Position numbers and translations under genes: made by a program. Shown one piece after another: positions 14,843 to 23,661 of a stretch of DNA of 64,000 nucleotides. Within the stretch, counting starts at the first letter, position 1; each line of letters opens with the position of its first letter. The notes below the pieces were generated by a model. It did not search any database and had not been told where the DNA came from. It was given only the letters and a program-made list of their open reading frames with translations. The stretch is from assembly GCA_963833495.1 (NCBI GenBank), contig CAWHYJ010000002.1:248001-312000 (forward strand), in the 5' to 3' direction. The stretch is from Fodinibacter sp963833495 (GTDB lineage Bacteria; Actinomycetota; Actinomycetes; Actinomycetales; Dermatophilaceae).

Positions 14843-16753
14843 GTGGAGCTCGCCGCACTCGTCGTCGCCATCGTCCTCGTCGTCATCCTGGTCAGCCGGG
14901 TGACGCCGTCCGGCATCCCGACTCCCATCGCCCTGCTCGTCGTCGGCGCCGTGCTGTCGTTCGTCCCCGGCATCCCCGAGGTGCGGCTGTCCAGCGACGT
15001 GGTGCTCTACGGGCTGCTGCCGCCACTGCTCTACGCCGCCGCCCTGTCGACCTCGCTGCTCGACGTGCGGGCGCACCGGGGCGCCATCCTCAGCCTGTCG
15101 GTCGGGCTGGTGCTCTTCACCGCGGCCGGGGTGGGCCTCGTCGCCTGGCTGATGCTGCCCATCCCGTTCGCGCTGGCCCTCGCCCTGGGTGCCATCGTCG
15201 CCCCGCCGGATGCCGTGGCCGCCACCGCCGTCGCCCGCCGGATCGGCCTCCCGAGGCGGATCACCACCATCCTCGAGGGCGAGTCACTGCTCAACGACGC
15301 CACCGCGCTGGTCACGCTGCGCACCGCCCTGGCCGCCGCCGGGCTCGCGGTCGCGCACGGCGCCGGCGAGGGCACCGCGGAGGTCCCGGAGGTGACCGTG
15401 GCGTCGGTGGGCATTGAGCTGCTCATCGCGTCGGTCGGCGGAGTGGCGATCGGGGTGGCGGCGTTCTTCGTCATCGGGCTGATCAGGAAGCACATCACCG
15501 AGGTGCCGGCCGACACGGCGCTGTCGTTCGTCGCGCCCTACCTGGCCTACGTACCTGCCGAGCAGGTAGGCGCCTCCGGGGTGCTCGCCGTGGTGACCGC
15601 CGGGCTGCTGCTCGCGCACAAGGCGCCCGTGCTGCAGACGGCGCCGTCGCGCCTGTCCGAGCGGATCAACTGGTCGAGCATCACCTTCGTGCTCGAGAAC
15701 GCAGTCTTCCTCCTCATCGGGCTGCAGATCGCCGGCCTGCTCGACGACGTGGTCAACGACGACAACCTGTCGACGGGACGCACCCTCGTCGTCGGCCTGG
15801 CGGTGCTCGTCGCCTGCCTGGTGCTCCGCCCGATGTGGATGATCCCCTTCACCCTGCTCACCAACCAGCACGCCGACGCCAGCGTCGATCGGGCCGACCG
15901 GCTGCGTGGCGGCGTCGTCGGCTCCTGGGCCGGCATGCGGGGGGTGGTGACCCTCGCGGCCGCGCTGACCCTGCCCGAGGGGACACCGCTGCGCGCCCAG
16001 CTCGTCGTCATCGCACTCGTCGTGACCGTGGGCACCCTCCTGTTGCAGGGGTCGACCCTGCCGGCGCTCGCCCGGGCCCTCGACGTGCGCGGCCCGGACC
16101 CGCGCGAGGACGCCCTGCAGGAGGCCACGGTGCTCGGCGCCACCACCGGTGCCGGGCTGCGGCTGATCGAGGCCGACGCGTCGGCCGACGAGGCGACCGT
16201 GGCCGCCATCCGCGACCAGGCCACGGCCCGGGTCAACCGCAGCTGGGAGCGGCTCGGCACCCTCGGCCCCGGCGACGACGAGACGCCCAGCGAGGCGCGG
16301 GCCCGGGTGCGCACCGAGATGATCCGGGAGGAGCGGGCCGAGCTGCTGCGTATCCGCGACGTCGGCGGGGTCGACCACGAGGTGCTCACCTCCGTGCTCG
16401 GCCAGCTCGACGCCGAGGAGTCCGCCCTGATCTGGAACGCGACCCGCTCCGGCGAGGTGCGCGAGTCCCCCTTGCTCCCGCCCGACCGGATCGTCGGCGC
16501 CTGCGAGCACCTCGCCGCCACGGAGGTCCCCAAGCCGCCGACGAGCGCCGACGGCTGCCCGCGGTGCCTCGCCGAGGGCCTCACCTGGGTGCACCTGCGC
16601 GCGTGCGCCATGTGCGGCAACGTGGGCTGCTGCGACTCCTCCGTCGGCAAGCACGCCGACGCGCACTACGCCGAGACCGGCCACCCGGTGATGCGCAGCA
16701 TCGAGCCCGGTGAGGCGTGGCGTTGGTGCTACGTCGACGAGCTGCTCGGCTGA
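14843..16753 (+). CDS. Na+/H+ antiporter (CPA1 family) with C-terminal UBP-type zinc finger
   Basis: The 636-residue protein starts with about 12 membrane helices of the CPA1 sodium/proton exchanger family, including the conserved VAPPDAVAATAV (near 113-124) with its essential aspartate and EGESLLNDATALV. After a ~150-residue cytoplasmic helical region comes a Cys/His-rich module at about 565-625: CPRCLAEGLTWVHLRACAMCGNVGCCDSS, then KHADAHYAETGHPV. This is the UBP-type zinc finger, known in eukaryotes as a ubiquitin-tail binder. The fusion occurs in other actinobacteria; what it binds there is unknown. GACAAT lies 6 bases before the GTG start. Confidence 0.92.
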   Translation: MELAALVVAIVLVVILVSRVTPSGIPTPIALLVVGAVLSFVPGIPEVRLSSDVVLYGLLPPLLYAAALSTSLLDVRAHRGAILSLSVGLVLFTAAGVGLVAWLMLPIPFALALALGAIVAPPDAVAATAVARRIGLPRRITTILEGESLLNDATALVTLRTALAAAGLAVAHGAGEGTAEVPEVTVASVGIELLIASVGGVAIGVAAFFVIGLIRKHITEVPADTALSFVAPYLAYVPAEQVGASGVLAVVTAGLLLAHKAPVLQTAPSRLSERINWSSITFVLENAVFLLIGLQIAGLLDDVVNDDNLSTGRTLVVGLAVLVACLVLRPMWMIPFTLLTNQHADASVDRADRLRGGVVGSWAGMRGVVTLAAALTLPEGTPLRAQLVVIALVVTVGTLLLQGSTLPALARALDVRGPDPREDALQEATVLGATTGAGLRLIEADASADEATVAAIRDQATARVNRSWERLGTLGPGDDETPSEARARVRTEMIREERAELLRIRDVGGVDHEVLTSVLGQLDAEESALIWNATRSGEVRESPLLPPDRIVGACEHLAATEVPKPPTSADGCPRCLAEGLTWVHLRACAMCGNVGCCDSSVGKHADAHYAETGHPVMRSIEPGEAWRWCYVDELLG

Positions 16754-16768
16754 CCGGCGACGCTCCGA

Positions 16769-17119
16769 TCAGCTGCCGGAGCCGTGGAGGTGGTCGCGCG
16801 CGACACCCTTGGGCACCACCATCGTCCAGGCGTCGGTGACCAGCTCGGTCATCTCCTCGACGTCGAGCGCCGCGGTGCGCACCTCGACCCAGTTGAACCG
16901 CAGGTCGCCGGGCTGCGGCATCACGAACTTGTCGGGCTCGCTCTCGACGAGCGCCCGGCGCTCCTCCCTGGGGAACGCGAACCCCATCAGGGCCTCGTCG
17001 CGGGAGAACGCCACGTAGACCAGCTGCCGGACCCGGAACTTCACCCGGTCGCGCACGAGGTGCTCCGTCGTCCGCGGCAGCTCCAGCGCCACCTTCCGGA
17101 CGTCCTCCACGGTCACCAT
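16769..17119 (-). CDS. MmcQ/YjbR family protein
   Basis: The 116-residue protein has the MmcQ/YjbR (CyaY-like fold) pattern: VTVEDVRKVALELPRTTEH, FRVRQLVYVAFSRDEALMGFAFPREERRALVES, then DLRFNWVEVRTAALDVEEMTELVTDAWTMVVPKGVARD. Members are annotated as DNA-binding, but function is poorly known. An upstream in-frame extension exists that would encode 41 more residues, but it is made of translated 42-bp repeat units (RPIGHSRDA twice), so I place the start at the ATG at 17119, where family similarity begins. Confidence 0.85.
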   Translation of the reverse strand: MVTVEDVRKVALELPRTTEHLVRDRVKFRVRQLVYVAFSRDEALMGFAFPREERRALVESEPDKFVMPQPGDLRFNWVEVRTAALDVEEMTELVTDAWTMVVPKGVARDHLHGSGS

Positions 17120-17164
17120 GGCGGCGAGTCTTCCAAGGACCACCGACAGCTCGACCGGCCGGCA

Positions 17165-17290
17165 CAAGGCGTCCCTCGAGTGACCTATTGGTCGATTCAA
17201 GGACGGGCAGGCGTCCCTCGAGTGACCTATTGGTCGATTCAAGGACGGGCAGGCGTCCCCGAAGTGACCTATTGGTCGATTCGGAGACGG
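17165..17290. repeat. three tandem 42-bp repeats containing TGACCTATTGGTCGAT
   Basis: The core TGACCTATTGGTCGAT begins at 17181, 17223 and 17265, exactly 42 bases apart. Between cores the spacer reads TCAAGGACGGGCAGGCGTCC with a CTCGAG or CCGAAG end. Copies 1 and 2 are identical through the spacer and copy 3 has drifted. The block lies between the divergent/tail-facing MmcQ gene and the DHODH-like gene end. Confidence 0.92.
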
Positions 17291-17308
17291 ACCGGCGTCC
17301 CGCGCGGC

Positions 17309-18334
17309 TCAGCCGCCGACGACCAGGTCGCCGTAGGTGTGCCGGGCCTGCTCGAGCGCGGCCACGTAGCCGGCCCGCTCGTACGCCGTCTGGTCGACAC
17401 CCACCGGCACGGCCAACCGCCCACGGAACTCGTCGACCCTCGCGAACCCGTGCCGCGCCATCCAGTCCTCCAGCCCACTGAGCAGCACCCCGGCATGACC
17501 CAGCCCGTGCCGCAGCAGGGCCGAGGCAGTCATGACCACGTCGGCGCCGGCGAGCAGGTACGCGGCGACGTCACCGGCATCCTCGACGCCGGTCGTGGCA
17601 GCGAGGGATGCCGTGACGTGGCCGCGCAGGATCGCGATCCAGGTGCGCGGCAGGCGCGCCTCGGCCGGCGAGGACAGGCCCACGCCGGTGGTGACGGTCA
17701 TCGTCTCGGGGTCGACGTCGGGCTGCAGGAAGCGGTTGAAGAGCACCAGCCCGTCGGCGCCGGCGACGTCGAGCCGCATCGCCATCTCGCCCATCGAGCT
17801 GAAGTGCGGGCTCAGCTTCACGGCGACGGGGATCGTCACGGCATCCTTGACCTGGCGCAGGATCTCGACGTGCCGGTCCTCGACGTCGCGCGCGCTCGTG
17901 TGCGGGTTGCCGGGCACCAGGTAGATGTTCAGCTCGATGGCCGCGGCGCCGGCATCCTGCATCGACCGCGCGAAGCTCGCCCAGCCGCCGGGGCTGCTGC
18001 CGTTCAGGCTCCCGATCACCGGCACGTCGACCGCCGCCGACGCCTGCTCGAGCAGGTGCAGGTAGCGCCCCGACCCGATCGGCTGGGTGGTGGGCACCGT
18101 CGGGAACCAGTTCTGCGCCTCGCCGAAGGCGTCCTCGTGCGACTCGGTGATCATCAGGTCGCGCAGCTGCTCGCGGTGCACCTGCTCCTCGAAGAGCGAG
18201 TAGAGCACCACGGCACCCACCCCGGACCCGGCCAGGGCTCGCACCCGCTCGACCCCCTGTGAGAGCGGCGACGCGCTCGCCACGAGCGGGTTGCGCAGTG
18301 CCAGACCGAGATAGCTCGTCGTCAGGTCGGTCAC
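17309..18334 (-). CDS. dihydroorotate dehydrogenase-like FMN protein
   Basis: The 341-residue protein has the TIM-barrel FMN fold of dihydroorotate/dihydropyrimidine dehydrogenases: the opening YLGLALRNPLVASASPLS, the substrate loop IELNIYLVPGNPH, the FMN lysine strand PVAVKLSPHFSSM, and phosphate-binding VMTASALLRHG. It lacks the C-terminal ferredoxin domain of PreA. Its GTG start overlaps the nifJ stop by four bases (GTGA), so it is the third gene of the GltD-like/NifJ operon. True pyrimidine synthesis is unlikely from this context; a redox role with ferredoxin is an inference. Confidence 0.85.
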   Translation of the reverse strand: MTDLTTSYLGLALRNPLVASASPLSQGVERVRALAGSGVGAVVLYSLFEEQVHREQLRDLMITESHEDAFGEAQNWFPTVPTTQPIGSGRYLHLLEQASAAVDVPVIGSLNGSSPGGWASFARSMQDAGAAAIELNIYLVPGNPHTSARDVEDRHVEILRQVKDAVTIPVAVKLSPHFSSMGEMAMRLDVAGADGLVLFNRFLQPDVDPETMTVTTGVGLSSPAEARLPRTWIAILRGHVTASLAATTGVEDAGDVAAYLLAGADVVMTASALLRHGLGHAGVLLSGLEDWMARHGFARVDEFRGRLAVPVGVDQTAYERAGYVAALEQARHTYGDLVVGG

Positions 18335-21300
18335 CGGGTCCTCCTCGGGTCGGCGGCGAACCGGTCGGCGCCGCGGGTCGCCATCTCCTCGTAGGTGCGC
18401 CAGCGCTGGTCGACGGCCTCCTGGGCGAGCCCGAGCAGGCGCTCGGCCTCCGCGGGGTCGGCGTTGCGCAGCATCCGGTAACGCAGCTCGTTGTAGATGT
18501 AGTCCTCGAGCGGGATGCGGGGCCGCGGCGAGTCGAGCTGGAACGGGTTGCCACCGCTCGAGCGCACCGCCGGGTCGTAGCGCACCAGCGGCCAGTGCCC
18601 GGAGGCGACCGCGCGGTACTGCTGGTCGAGCCCCTTGCTCATCTCGATGCCGTGGGCGATGCAGTGGCTGTAGGCGATCACGAGCGATGGGCCGTCGAAC
18701 GCCTCCGCCTCGCGGAAGGCGGTGAGCGTCTGGTGCGGGTCGGCACCCATCGCCACCCGGGCCACGTAGACGTCGCCGTAGGCGATCGCCTGCAGCGCGA
18801 GGTCCTTCTTCGCCGACGCCTTGCCGGCGGCCGCGAACTTCGCCACGGCACCCACGGGGGTCGACTTCGACGACTGGCCACCGGTGTTGGAGTACACCTC
18901 GGTGTCGAGCACGAGCACGTTGACGTTGCGCCCGCTGGCCAGCACGTGGTCGAGCCCGCCCGAGCCGATGTCGTAGGCCCAGCCGTCACCGCCCACGATC
19001 CACACGGTGCGCCGCAGCAGGTGGTCGGCCACGCTGCGCAGGTCGTCGACGAGCGGCCCGTCGAGGTCGTCGAGCCGGGCGCGCAGCTCGGCCACGCGCT
19101 CACGCTGGGCGGTGAGCTCGAACTCGCGCACCTGGCCCGCCTCGAGGATGCCGTCCGCCAGCTCGGTGCCGACCTCCTCGCGCAGCTGGGCCAGGCGGGT
19201 GCGAGCCAGGGACGTGTGCAGGTCGGCGGCGAGGCGCAGGCCCAGGCCGAACTCGGCGTTGTCCTCGAAGAGCGAGTTCGACCAGGCCGGTCCGCGCCCC
19301 GCCGCGTTCTTGGTCCAGGGCGTCGTCGGCAGGTTGCCGCCGTAGATCGACGAGCACCCCGTCGCGTTGGCCACCGTGAGCCGCTCTCCGAAGAGCTGGG
19401 TGAGCACCTTGAGATAGGGGGTCTCACCACACCCGGAGCACGCCCCCGAGAACTCGAACAGCGGCTGCAGGAACTGGGTCCCGCGCACCGTGCCGAAGTC
19501 GACGCGGGAGCGGTCGTTGACGGGGAGCCCCTCGAAGTAGCCGATGTTCTCGCGCTCCGGCACGAGCACCGGCTCGAGCGGCTCGAGGTTGATCGCCTTG
19601 CGGGTCGGCTCGCCGATCGGGCTCACCGGGCACGCCTCGACGCACAGGCCGCAGCCGGTGCAGTCCTCGACGTAGACCTGCAGGGTGTAGCGCGAGCCCG
19701 GCAGGCCGGCGGCGTTCAGCGGTGCCGACCGGAAGCCCTCCGGTGCGTCGTCGAGCGCCTCTCCGGCGTAGAACTTGGAGCGGATGACGCTGTGCGGGCA
19801 CACGAAGCTGCACGTGCCGCACTGGATGCAGGCGTCAGGGTCCCAGGCGGCGACGACGTCCGAGATCCGCCGCTTCTCGTAGGCAGTGGTGCCGCTGGGG
19901 AACGTGCCGTCGACCGGCATTGCGCTGACCGGGAGGTCGTCGCCGCGGCCCGCCATCATCGCGGCGGTCACGGTGCGCACGAACTCGGGGGCGTCGCTCG
20001 GCACGATGTCGGGCATCTCGCGCGCCGACGTGCGGGCGACCGGCACCGGCACCTCGTGCAGCGAGGCAAGGGTGGCGTCGACGGCGGCTTCGTTGCGGCG
20101 CACCACTTCCGAGCCGCGCCGGCTGTAGGTCTTGCGGATGGCCTCCTTGACCCGCAGCACCGCCTCGTCGGCCGGCAGCACGCCGGAGATGGCGAAGAAG
20201 CAGGTCTGCAGCACGGTGTTGGTGCGACCGGGCAGCCCCGCGGTCCGCGCGACGGCGGCGGCGTCGACGGCATACAGGCGCAGCCGCTTGTCGATCACCT
20301 GCTGCTGCACCGGGCCGGGCAGGGCGTCCCACACCTCGTCGGGCGGCTGGGGTGCGTTGAGCAGCAGCGTGGCACCGTCCTCGGCGCAGGCGAGCACGTC
20401 GACCGTGTCGAGCAGCCCGAGGTGGTGGCAGCCGACGAACCCGGCGCGGTTGACCAGGTAGGGGGCGTGGATGGGGTGCGGCCCGAAGCGCAGGTGCGAC
20501 ACCGTCAGCCCCCCGGACTTCTTGGAGTCATAGACGAAGTACGCCTGGGCGTAGACGTCGGGGTCGGCGCCGAGGATCTTGATGGTGTTCTTGTTGGCGC
20601 CCACGGTGCCGTCGGAGCCCAGCCCGTAGAAGACCGCCCGCAGGGTGTCCGGCTCCTCGATGTCGAGGCTGTCGTCGTAGGTCAGGCTGGTGCCGCCGAC
20701 GTCGTCGGTGATGCCGATCGTGAAGCGGCGCTTGGGTTCTGGGCGCGCGAGCTCGGTGTAGATGCCGGCCACCATCGCCGGGGTGAGCTCCTTGGACGAC
20801 AGGCCGTAGCGACCGCCGATGACGCGCGGGATGGTGGCCCGGTCACCGCGCTCGTGGGCCTCGGCCAGGGTCGCCACCACGTCGAGGTAGAGCGGCTCCC
20901 CGTTGGACCCGGGCTCCTTGGTGCGGTCGAGCACGGCCACCTGGGTCACGGATGCCGGGAGCGCGGCGAGCAGCTCGGCCGCCGGGAAGGGCCGGTAGAG
21001 GCGCAGCTGGAGCACCCCGACGCGCTCTCCCCCACCGACGAGGTGGGTCACGGTCTCGCGCACCGTCTCCCCGCCGGACCCCATGATGACGACGACGCGG
21101 TCCGCCTCGGGGTGCCCGGTGTACTCGGCGACGCGGTAGTGCCGCCCGGTGTGCGCGGCTACCTCGTCCATGACCTCCTGCACCACCGTGGGCACGACGG
21201 CGTAGAACGGGTTCACCGTCTCGCGGGCCTGGAAGTAGACATCAGGGTTCTGGGCGGTGCCGCGCACGAAGGGCCGCTCGGGGCTGAGCCCACGGAACCG

Positions 21301-21900
21301 GTGCTCGCGCACGAGGTGCTCGGGCACGACGGCGCGCAGCACGTCGTCGTCGATGAGCTCCACCGTGTTGAGCTCGTGTGAGGTGCGGAACCCGTCGAAG
21401 AAGTGCACGAACGGCACCCGGGTGCGCAGCGTCGCCGCCTGCGACACGAGCGCGAGGTCGTGCGCCTCCTGCACGGATGCCGACGACAGCAGCGCAAACC
21501 CCGTCTGCCGCACCGCCATCACGTCGGAGTGGTCACCGAAGATCGACAACCCCTGCGCCGCGAGCGAGCGGGCAGCAACGTGGAACACCGTGGACGTCAG
21601 CTCACCGGCGATCTTGTACATGTTGGGGATCATCAGCAGCAGGCCCTGGGATGCCGTGAACGTGGCACTGAGCGCCCCGCCCTGCAGGGCGCCGTGCATG
21701 GCGCCGGCCGCACCACCCTCGCTCTGCATCTCCACGACGGTGGGCACGGTCCCCCACACGTTGGTGCGGCCGTGGCTGGCCCACTCGTCGGCGAGCTCGG
21801 CCATCGTCGAGCTCGGGGTGATCGGGTAGATGGCGCACAGCTCGTTGAGCCGGTAGGCGACGTCGACCGCCGCCTGGTTCCCGTCGATCGTGACGCGCAC
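18331..21900 (-). CDS. nifJ: pyruvate:ferredoxin (flavodoxin) oxidoreductase
   Basis: This 1189-residue single-chain enzyme cleaves pyruvate to acetyl-CoA and CO2 while reducing ferredoxin or flavodoxin, or runs in reverse. Domains in order: the pyruvate-binding domain (AIYPITPSSTMAELADEWA), a central CoA/transketolase-like domain, two 4Fe-4S clusters (CIQCGTCSFVCP near 695; CTGCGLCVEACP near 747), the cluster-ligating ACSGCGETPY near 820, and the thiamine diphosphate region GDGWAYDIGSGG near 970. Length is as expected. It starts at a GTG 3 bases after the GltD-like stop. It suggests anaerobic or micro-oxic pyruvate use. Confidence 0.97.
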   Translation of the reverse strand: MRVTIDGNQAAVDVAYRLNELCAIYPITPSSTMAELADEWASHGRTNVWGTVPTVVEMQSEGGAAGAMHGALQGGALSATFTASQGLLLMIPNMYKIAGELTSTVFHVAARSLAAQGLSIFGDHSDVMAVRQTGFALLSSASVQEAHDLALVSQAATLRTRVPFVHFFDGFRTSHELNTVELIDDDVLRAVVPEHLVREHRFRGLSPERPFVRGTAQNPDVYFQARETVNPFYAVVPTVVQEVMDEVAAHTGRHYRVAEYTGHPEADRVVVIMGSGGETVRETVTHLVGGGERVGVLQLRLYRPFPAAELLAALPASVTQVAVLDRTKEPGSNGEPLYLDVVATLAEAHERGDRATIPRVIGGRYGLSSKELTPAMVAGIYTELARPEPKRRFTIGITDDVGGTSLTYDDSLDIEEPDTLRAVFYGLGSDGTVGANKNTIKILGADPDVYAQAYFVYDSKKSGGLTVSHLRFGPHPIHAPYLVNRAGFVGCHHLGLLDTVDVLACAEDGATLLLNAPQPPDEVWDALPGPVQQQVIDKRLRLYAVDAAAVARTAGLPGRTNTVLQTCFFAISGVLPADEAVLRVKEAIRKTYSRRGSEVVRRNEAAVDATLASLHEVPVPVARTSAREMPDIVPSDAPEFVRTVTAAMMAGRGDDLPVSAMPVDGTFPSGTTAYEKRRISDVVAAWDPDACIQCGTCSFVCPHSVIRSKFYAGEALDDAPEGFRSAPLNAAGLPGSRYTLQVYVEDCTGCGLCVEACPVSPIGEPTRKAINLEPLEPVLVPERENIGYFEGLPVNDRSRVDFGTVRGTQFLQPLFEFSGACSGCGETPYLKVLTQLFGERLTVANATGCSSIYGGNLPTTPWTKNAAGRGPAWSNSLFEDNAEFGLGLRLAADLHTSLARTRLAQLREEVGTELADGILEAGQVREFELTAQRERVAELRARLDDLDGPLVDDLRSVADHLLRRTVWIVGGDGWAYDIGSGGLDHVLASGRNVNVLVLDTEVYSNTGGQSSKSTPVGAVAKFAAAGKASAKKDLALQAIAYGDVYVARVAMGADPHQTLTAFREAEAFDGPSLVIAYSHCIAHGIEMSKGLDQQYRAVASGHWPLVRYDPAVRSSGGNPFQLDSPRPRIPLEDYIYNELRYRMLRNADPAEAERLLGLAQEAVDQRWRTYEEMATRGADRFAADPRRTR

Positions 21901-21903
21901 GGC

Positions 21904-23535
21904 TCAGACCTCCGCGATCATGTCGATGGCGTGCACCGGGCACTGCCGGTAGCACGCGCCGCAGCCGGTGCACTTGTCCAGGTCGAACCGGTAGCGCAAC
22001 CCGACGCCGAGCTTGATGACGGCGTCCTCGGGACAGGACCCAAGGCAGCCGTCGCACTCGAAGCAGTTGCCGCAGGACAGGCAGCGCCCGGCCTCGAACG
22101 CCGCCTCGTCGGGGGACAGCCCGGTCAGCACCTCGTCGAAGGTCTGCACTCGGGTGGCCGGGTCGAGGCCGACCTGCTCCCTGCGGCCGTGCACCCCGAA
22201 GTACCAGAGGTTGAGCTTGTCGAAGTCCGCGACAGGGTGCTTGGGGGTGTCCTCGTGGGGCTGGGTGCGCAGCCACGCGTCGATCGAGCGGGCGGCACGC
22301 TTGCCGTGCCCGGTGCCGACGGTGACGGTGCGCTGGCTCGGCACGGCGTCGCCACCGGCGAAGATGCCGGGCGCGCCGGTCATCAGGGTGGTCTTGTCGA
22401 CCTGCACCGTGTCGCGCTGGAACTCGATGCCGGGAATGCCCTCGAGGAATCCGGTGTCACTTGCCTGGCCCAGCGCCAAGATGACCGTGTCGGCCTCGAG
22501 CGTCTCGAACCGGCCTGTGCCGTGCGGTGTTCCGTGCTCGTCGAGCTCCTGGATCTCCACGGTGAGGTCGTCGTCGCCCATCGAGCTGATCGTGCGCAGC
22601 CAGTTGATCCGGATGCCCTCGGCTTCGGCGTCCTGCGCCTCGGACTCGTGGGCCGGCATCTGCTCTCGGGTGCGTCGGTAGACGATGACGGTGTCGTCGG
22701 CACCGAGACGGCGGGCGACGCGCGCGGCGTCCATCGCCGTGTTGCCGCCGCCGTAGACCGCGACGCGGCCGGTGATCGGCGCCTGGGTGCCCGACGAGGC
22801 GCCGCGCAGGAACTCGACGGCGTCGACGACCCGTGAGGCGTCCTGGTTGGGGATGTCGACCCGGGTCGACAGGTGCGCCCCGACGGCGACGAAGGCCGCG
22901 TCGAAGCCGCCGTCGCGCATCTCGGCCGGCAGGTCGACGACCCGGTGGTCCTGCTCGAAGGTCACGCCGAGCACCCGCAGCCGGTCGATCTCGGCATCGA
23001 GCACCGGTCGTGGCAGGCGGTAGCTCGGGATGCCGTAGCGCATCATCCCGCCCGGCTCGGACCCGCTGTCGCGCACCGTGACCGCGTGCCCCATCCGGGT
23101 CAGGTGGTAGGCGGCGGAGAGCCCGCTCGGGCCCGAGCCGATGACGAGCACGCGGCGACCGGTGGGGGGCGGCGGCGGGTCGAAGGTCCAGCCCTGCTCG
23201 ATGGCGAGGTCGCCGAGGAAGCGCTCGACCCCGTGGATGGAGACCGCCCCGTCGAGCTCGACCCGGTTGCAGACGACTTCGCACGGGTGGTAGCAGACCC
23301 GGCCGTGGACGGCCGGGAAGGGGTTGTCCGCCGTGAGGGCGCGCCAAGCGGCCTCGGAGTCGCCGGCCTTGACCAGGGCCAGCCACGACTGGATGTTCTC
23401 GCCGGCGGGACACCCGGCGTTGCACGGTGGCAGGAGGTCGACGTAGACGGGGCGCTGCTCGCGCACCGGCCCGGAACGGGTCCGGCCCATGCCGATGGGT
23501 GCGAGCGGGGTGAGGTCGCGGGCGGCTCCGGACAC
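21904..23535 (-). CDS. GltD-like NADPH-dependent iron-sulfur flavoprotein
   Basis: The 543-residue protein resembles the glutamate synthase small subunit and PreT. It opens with an N-terminal 4Fe-4S domain (CNAGCPAGENIQSW and CYHPCEVVCNR), then an FAD Rossmann motif (GSGPSGLSAAYHL near 125) and an NAD(P) motif (YGGGNTAMDAA near 265). Unlike plain GltD it ends with extra clusters: CLSCGNCFECDGCLGSCPEDA and CTGCGACYRQCPVHA. It probably passes electrons between NADPH and ferredoxin for the NifJ enzyme. The frame is open far upstream, but the GTG at 23535 has an AAGGAG ribosome site 8 bases before it. Confidence 0.87.
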   Translation of the reverse strand: MSGAARDLTPLAPIGMGRTRSGPVREQRPVYVDLLPPCNAGCPAGENIQSWLALVKAGDSEAAWRALTADNPFPAVHGRVCYHPCEVVCNRVELDGAVSIHGVERFLGDLAIEQGWTFDPPPPPTGRRVLVIGSGPSGLSAAYHLTRMGHAVTVRDSGSEPGGMMRYGIPSYRLPRPVLDAEIDRLRVLGVTFEQDHRVVDLPAEMRDGGFDAAFVAVGAHLSTRVDIPNQDASRVVDAVEFLRGASSGTQAPITGRVAVYGGGNTAMDAARVARRLGADDTVIVYRRTREQMPAHESEAQDAEAEGIRINWLRTISSMGDDDLTVEIQELDEHGTPHGTGRFETLEADTVILALGQASDTGFLEGIPGIEFQRDTVQVDKTTLMTGAPGIFAGGDAVPSQRTVTVGTGHGKRAARSIDAWLRTQPHEDTPKHPVADFDKLNLWYFGVHGRREQVGLDPATRVQTFDEVLTGLSPDEAAFEAGRCLSCGNCFECDGCLGSCPEDAVIKLGVGLRYRFDLDKCTGCGACYRQCPVHAIDMIAEV

Positions 23536-23587
23536 AGGAGGTTCTCCTTCTCGCCCGGATGCGTTCGGCGCCGGACGTCCACTCTGA

Positions 23588-23605
23588 ATACTACGGCGTG
23601 TAGTT
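23588..23605 (-). promoter_or_regulatory. putative promoter/operator of the NifJ operon
   Basis: Plus-strand ACTAC-GGCGT-GTAGT (23590-23604) is an inverted repeat that overlaps TAGTAT (minus strand, 23593 to 23588), a possible -10 for the GltD-like gene about 50 bases downstream. A regulator bound here could block the promoter. No clear -35 is seen. Confidence 0.4.
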
Positions 23606-23661
23606 GACCGTTCTCGCGCCGGGCGGCCGTGTGCCGCGTCACCCGCACTAGGTTGGGTCGT

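Noticed and set aside
17120..17242. 41-residue N-terminal extension of the MmcQ/YjbR protein
   Set aside because: The extension is only translated tandem repeat (RPIGHSRDA units); family similarity starts at the ATG at 17119.
18259..21381. A 1040-codon open frame on the plus strand opposite nifJ
   Set aside because: It is the antisense shadow of nifJ caused by high GC content; the translation is Arg/Gly/His/Val-rich with no recognisable domain, while the opposite strand has all NifJ motifs.
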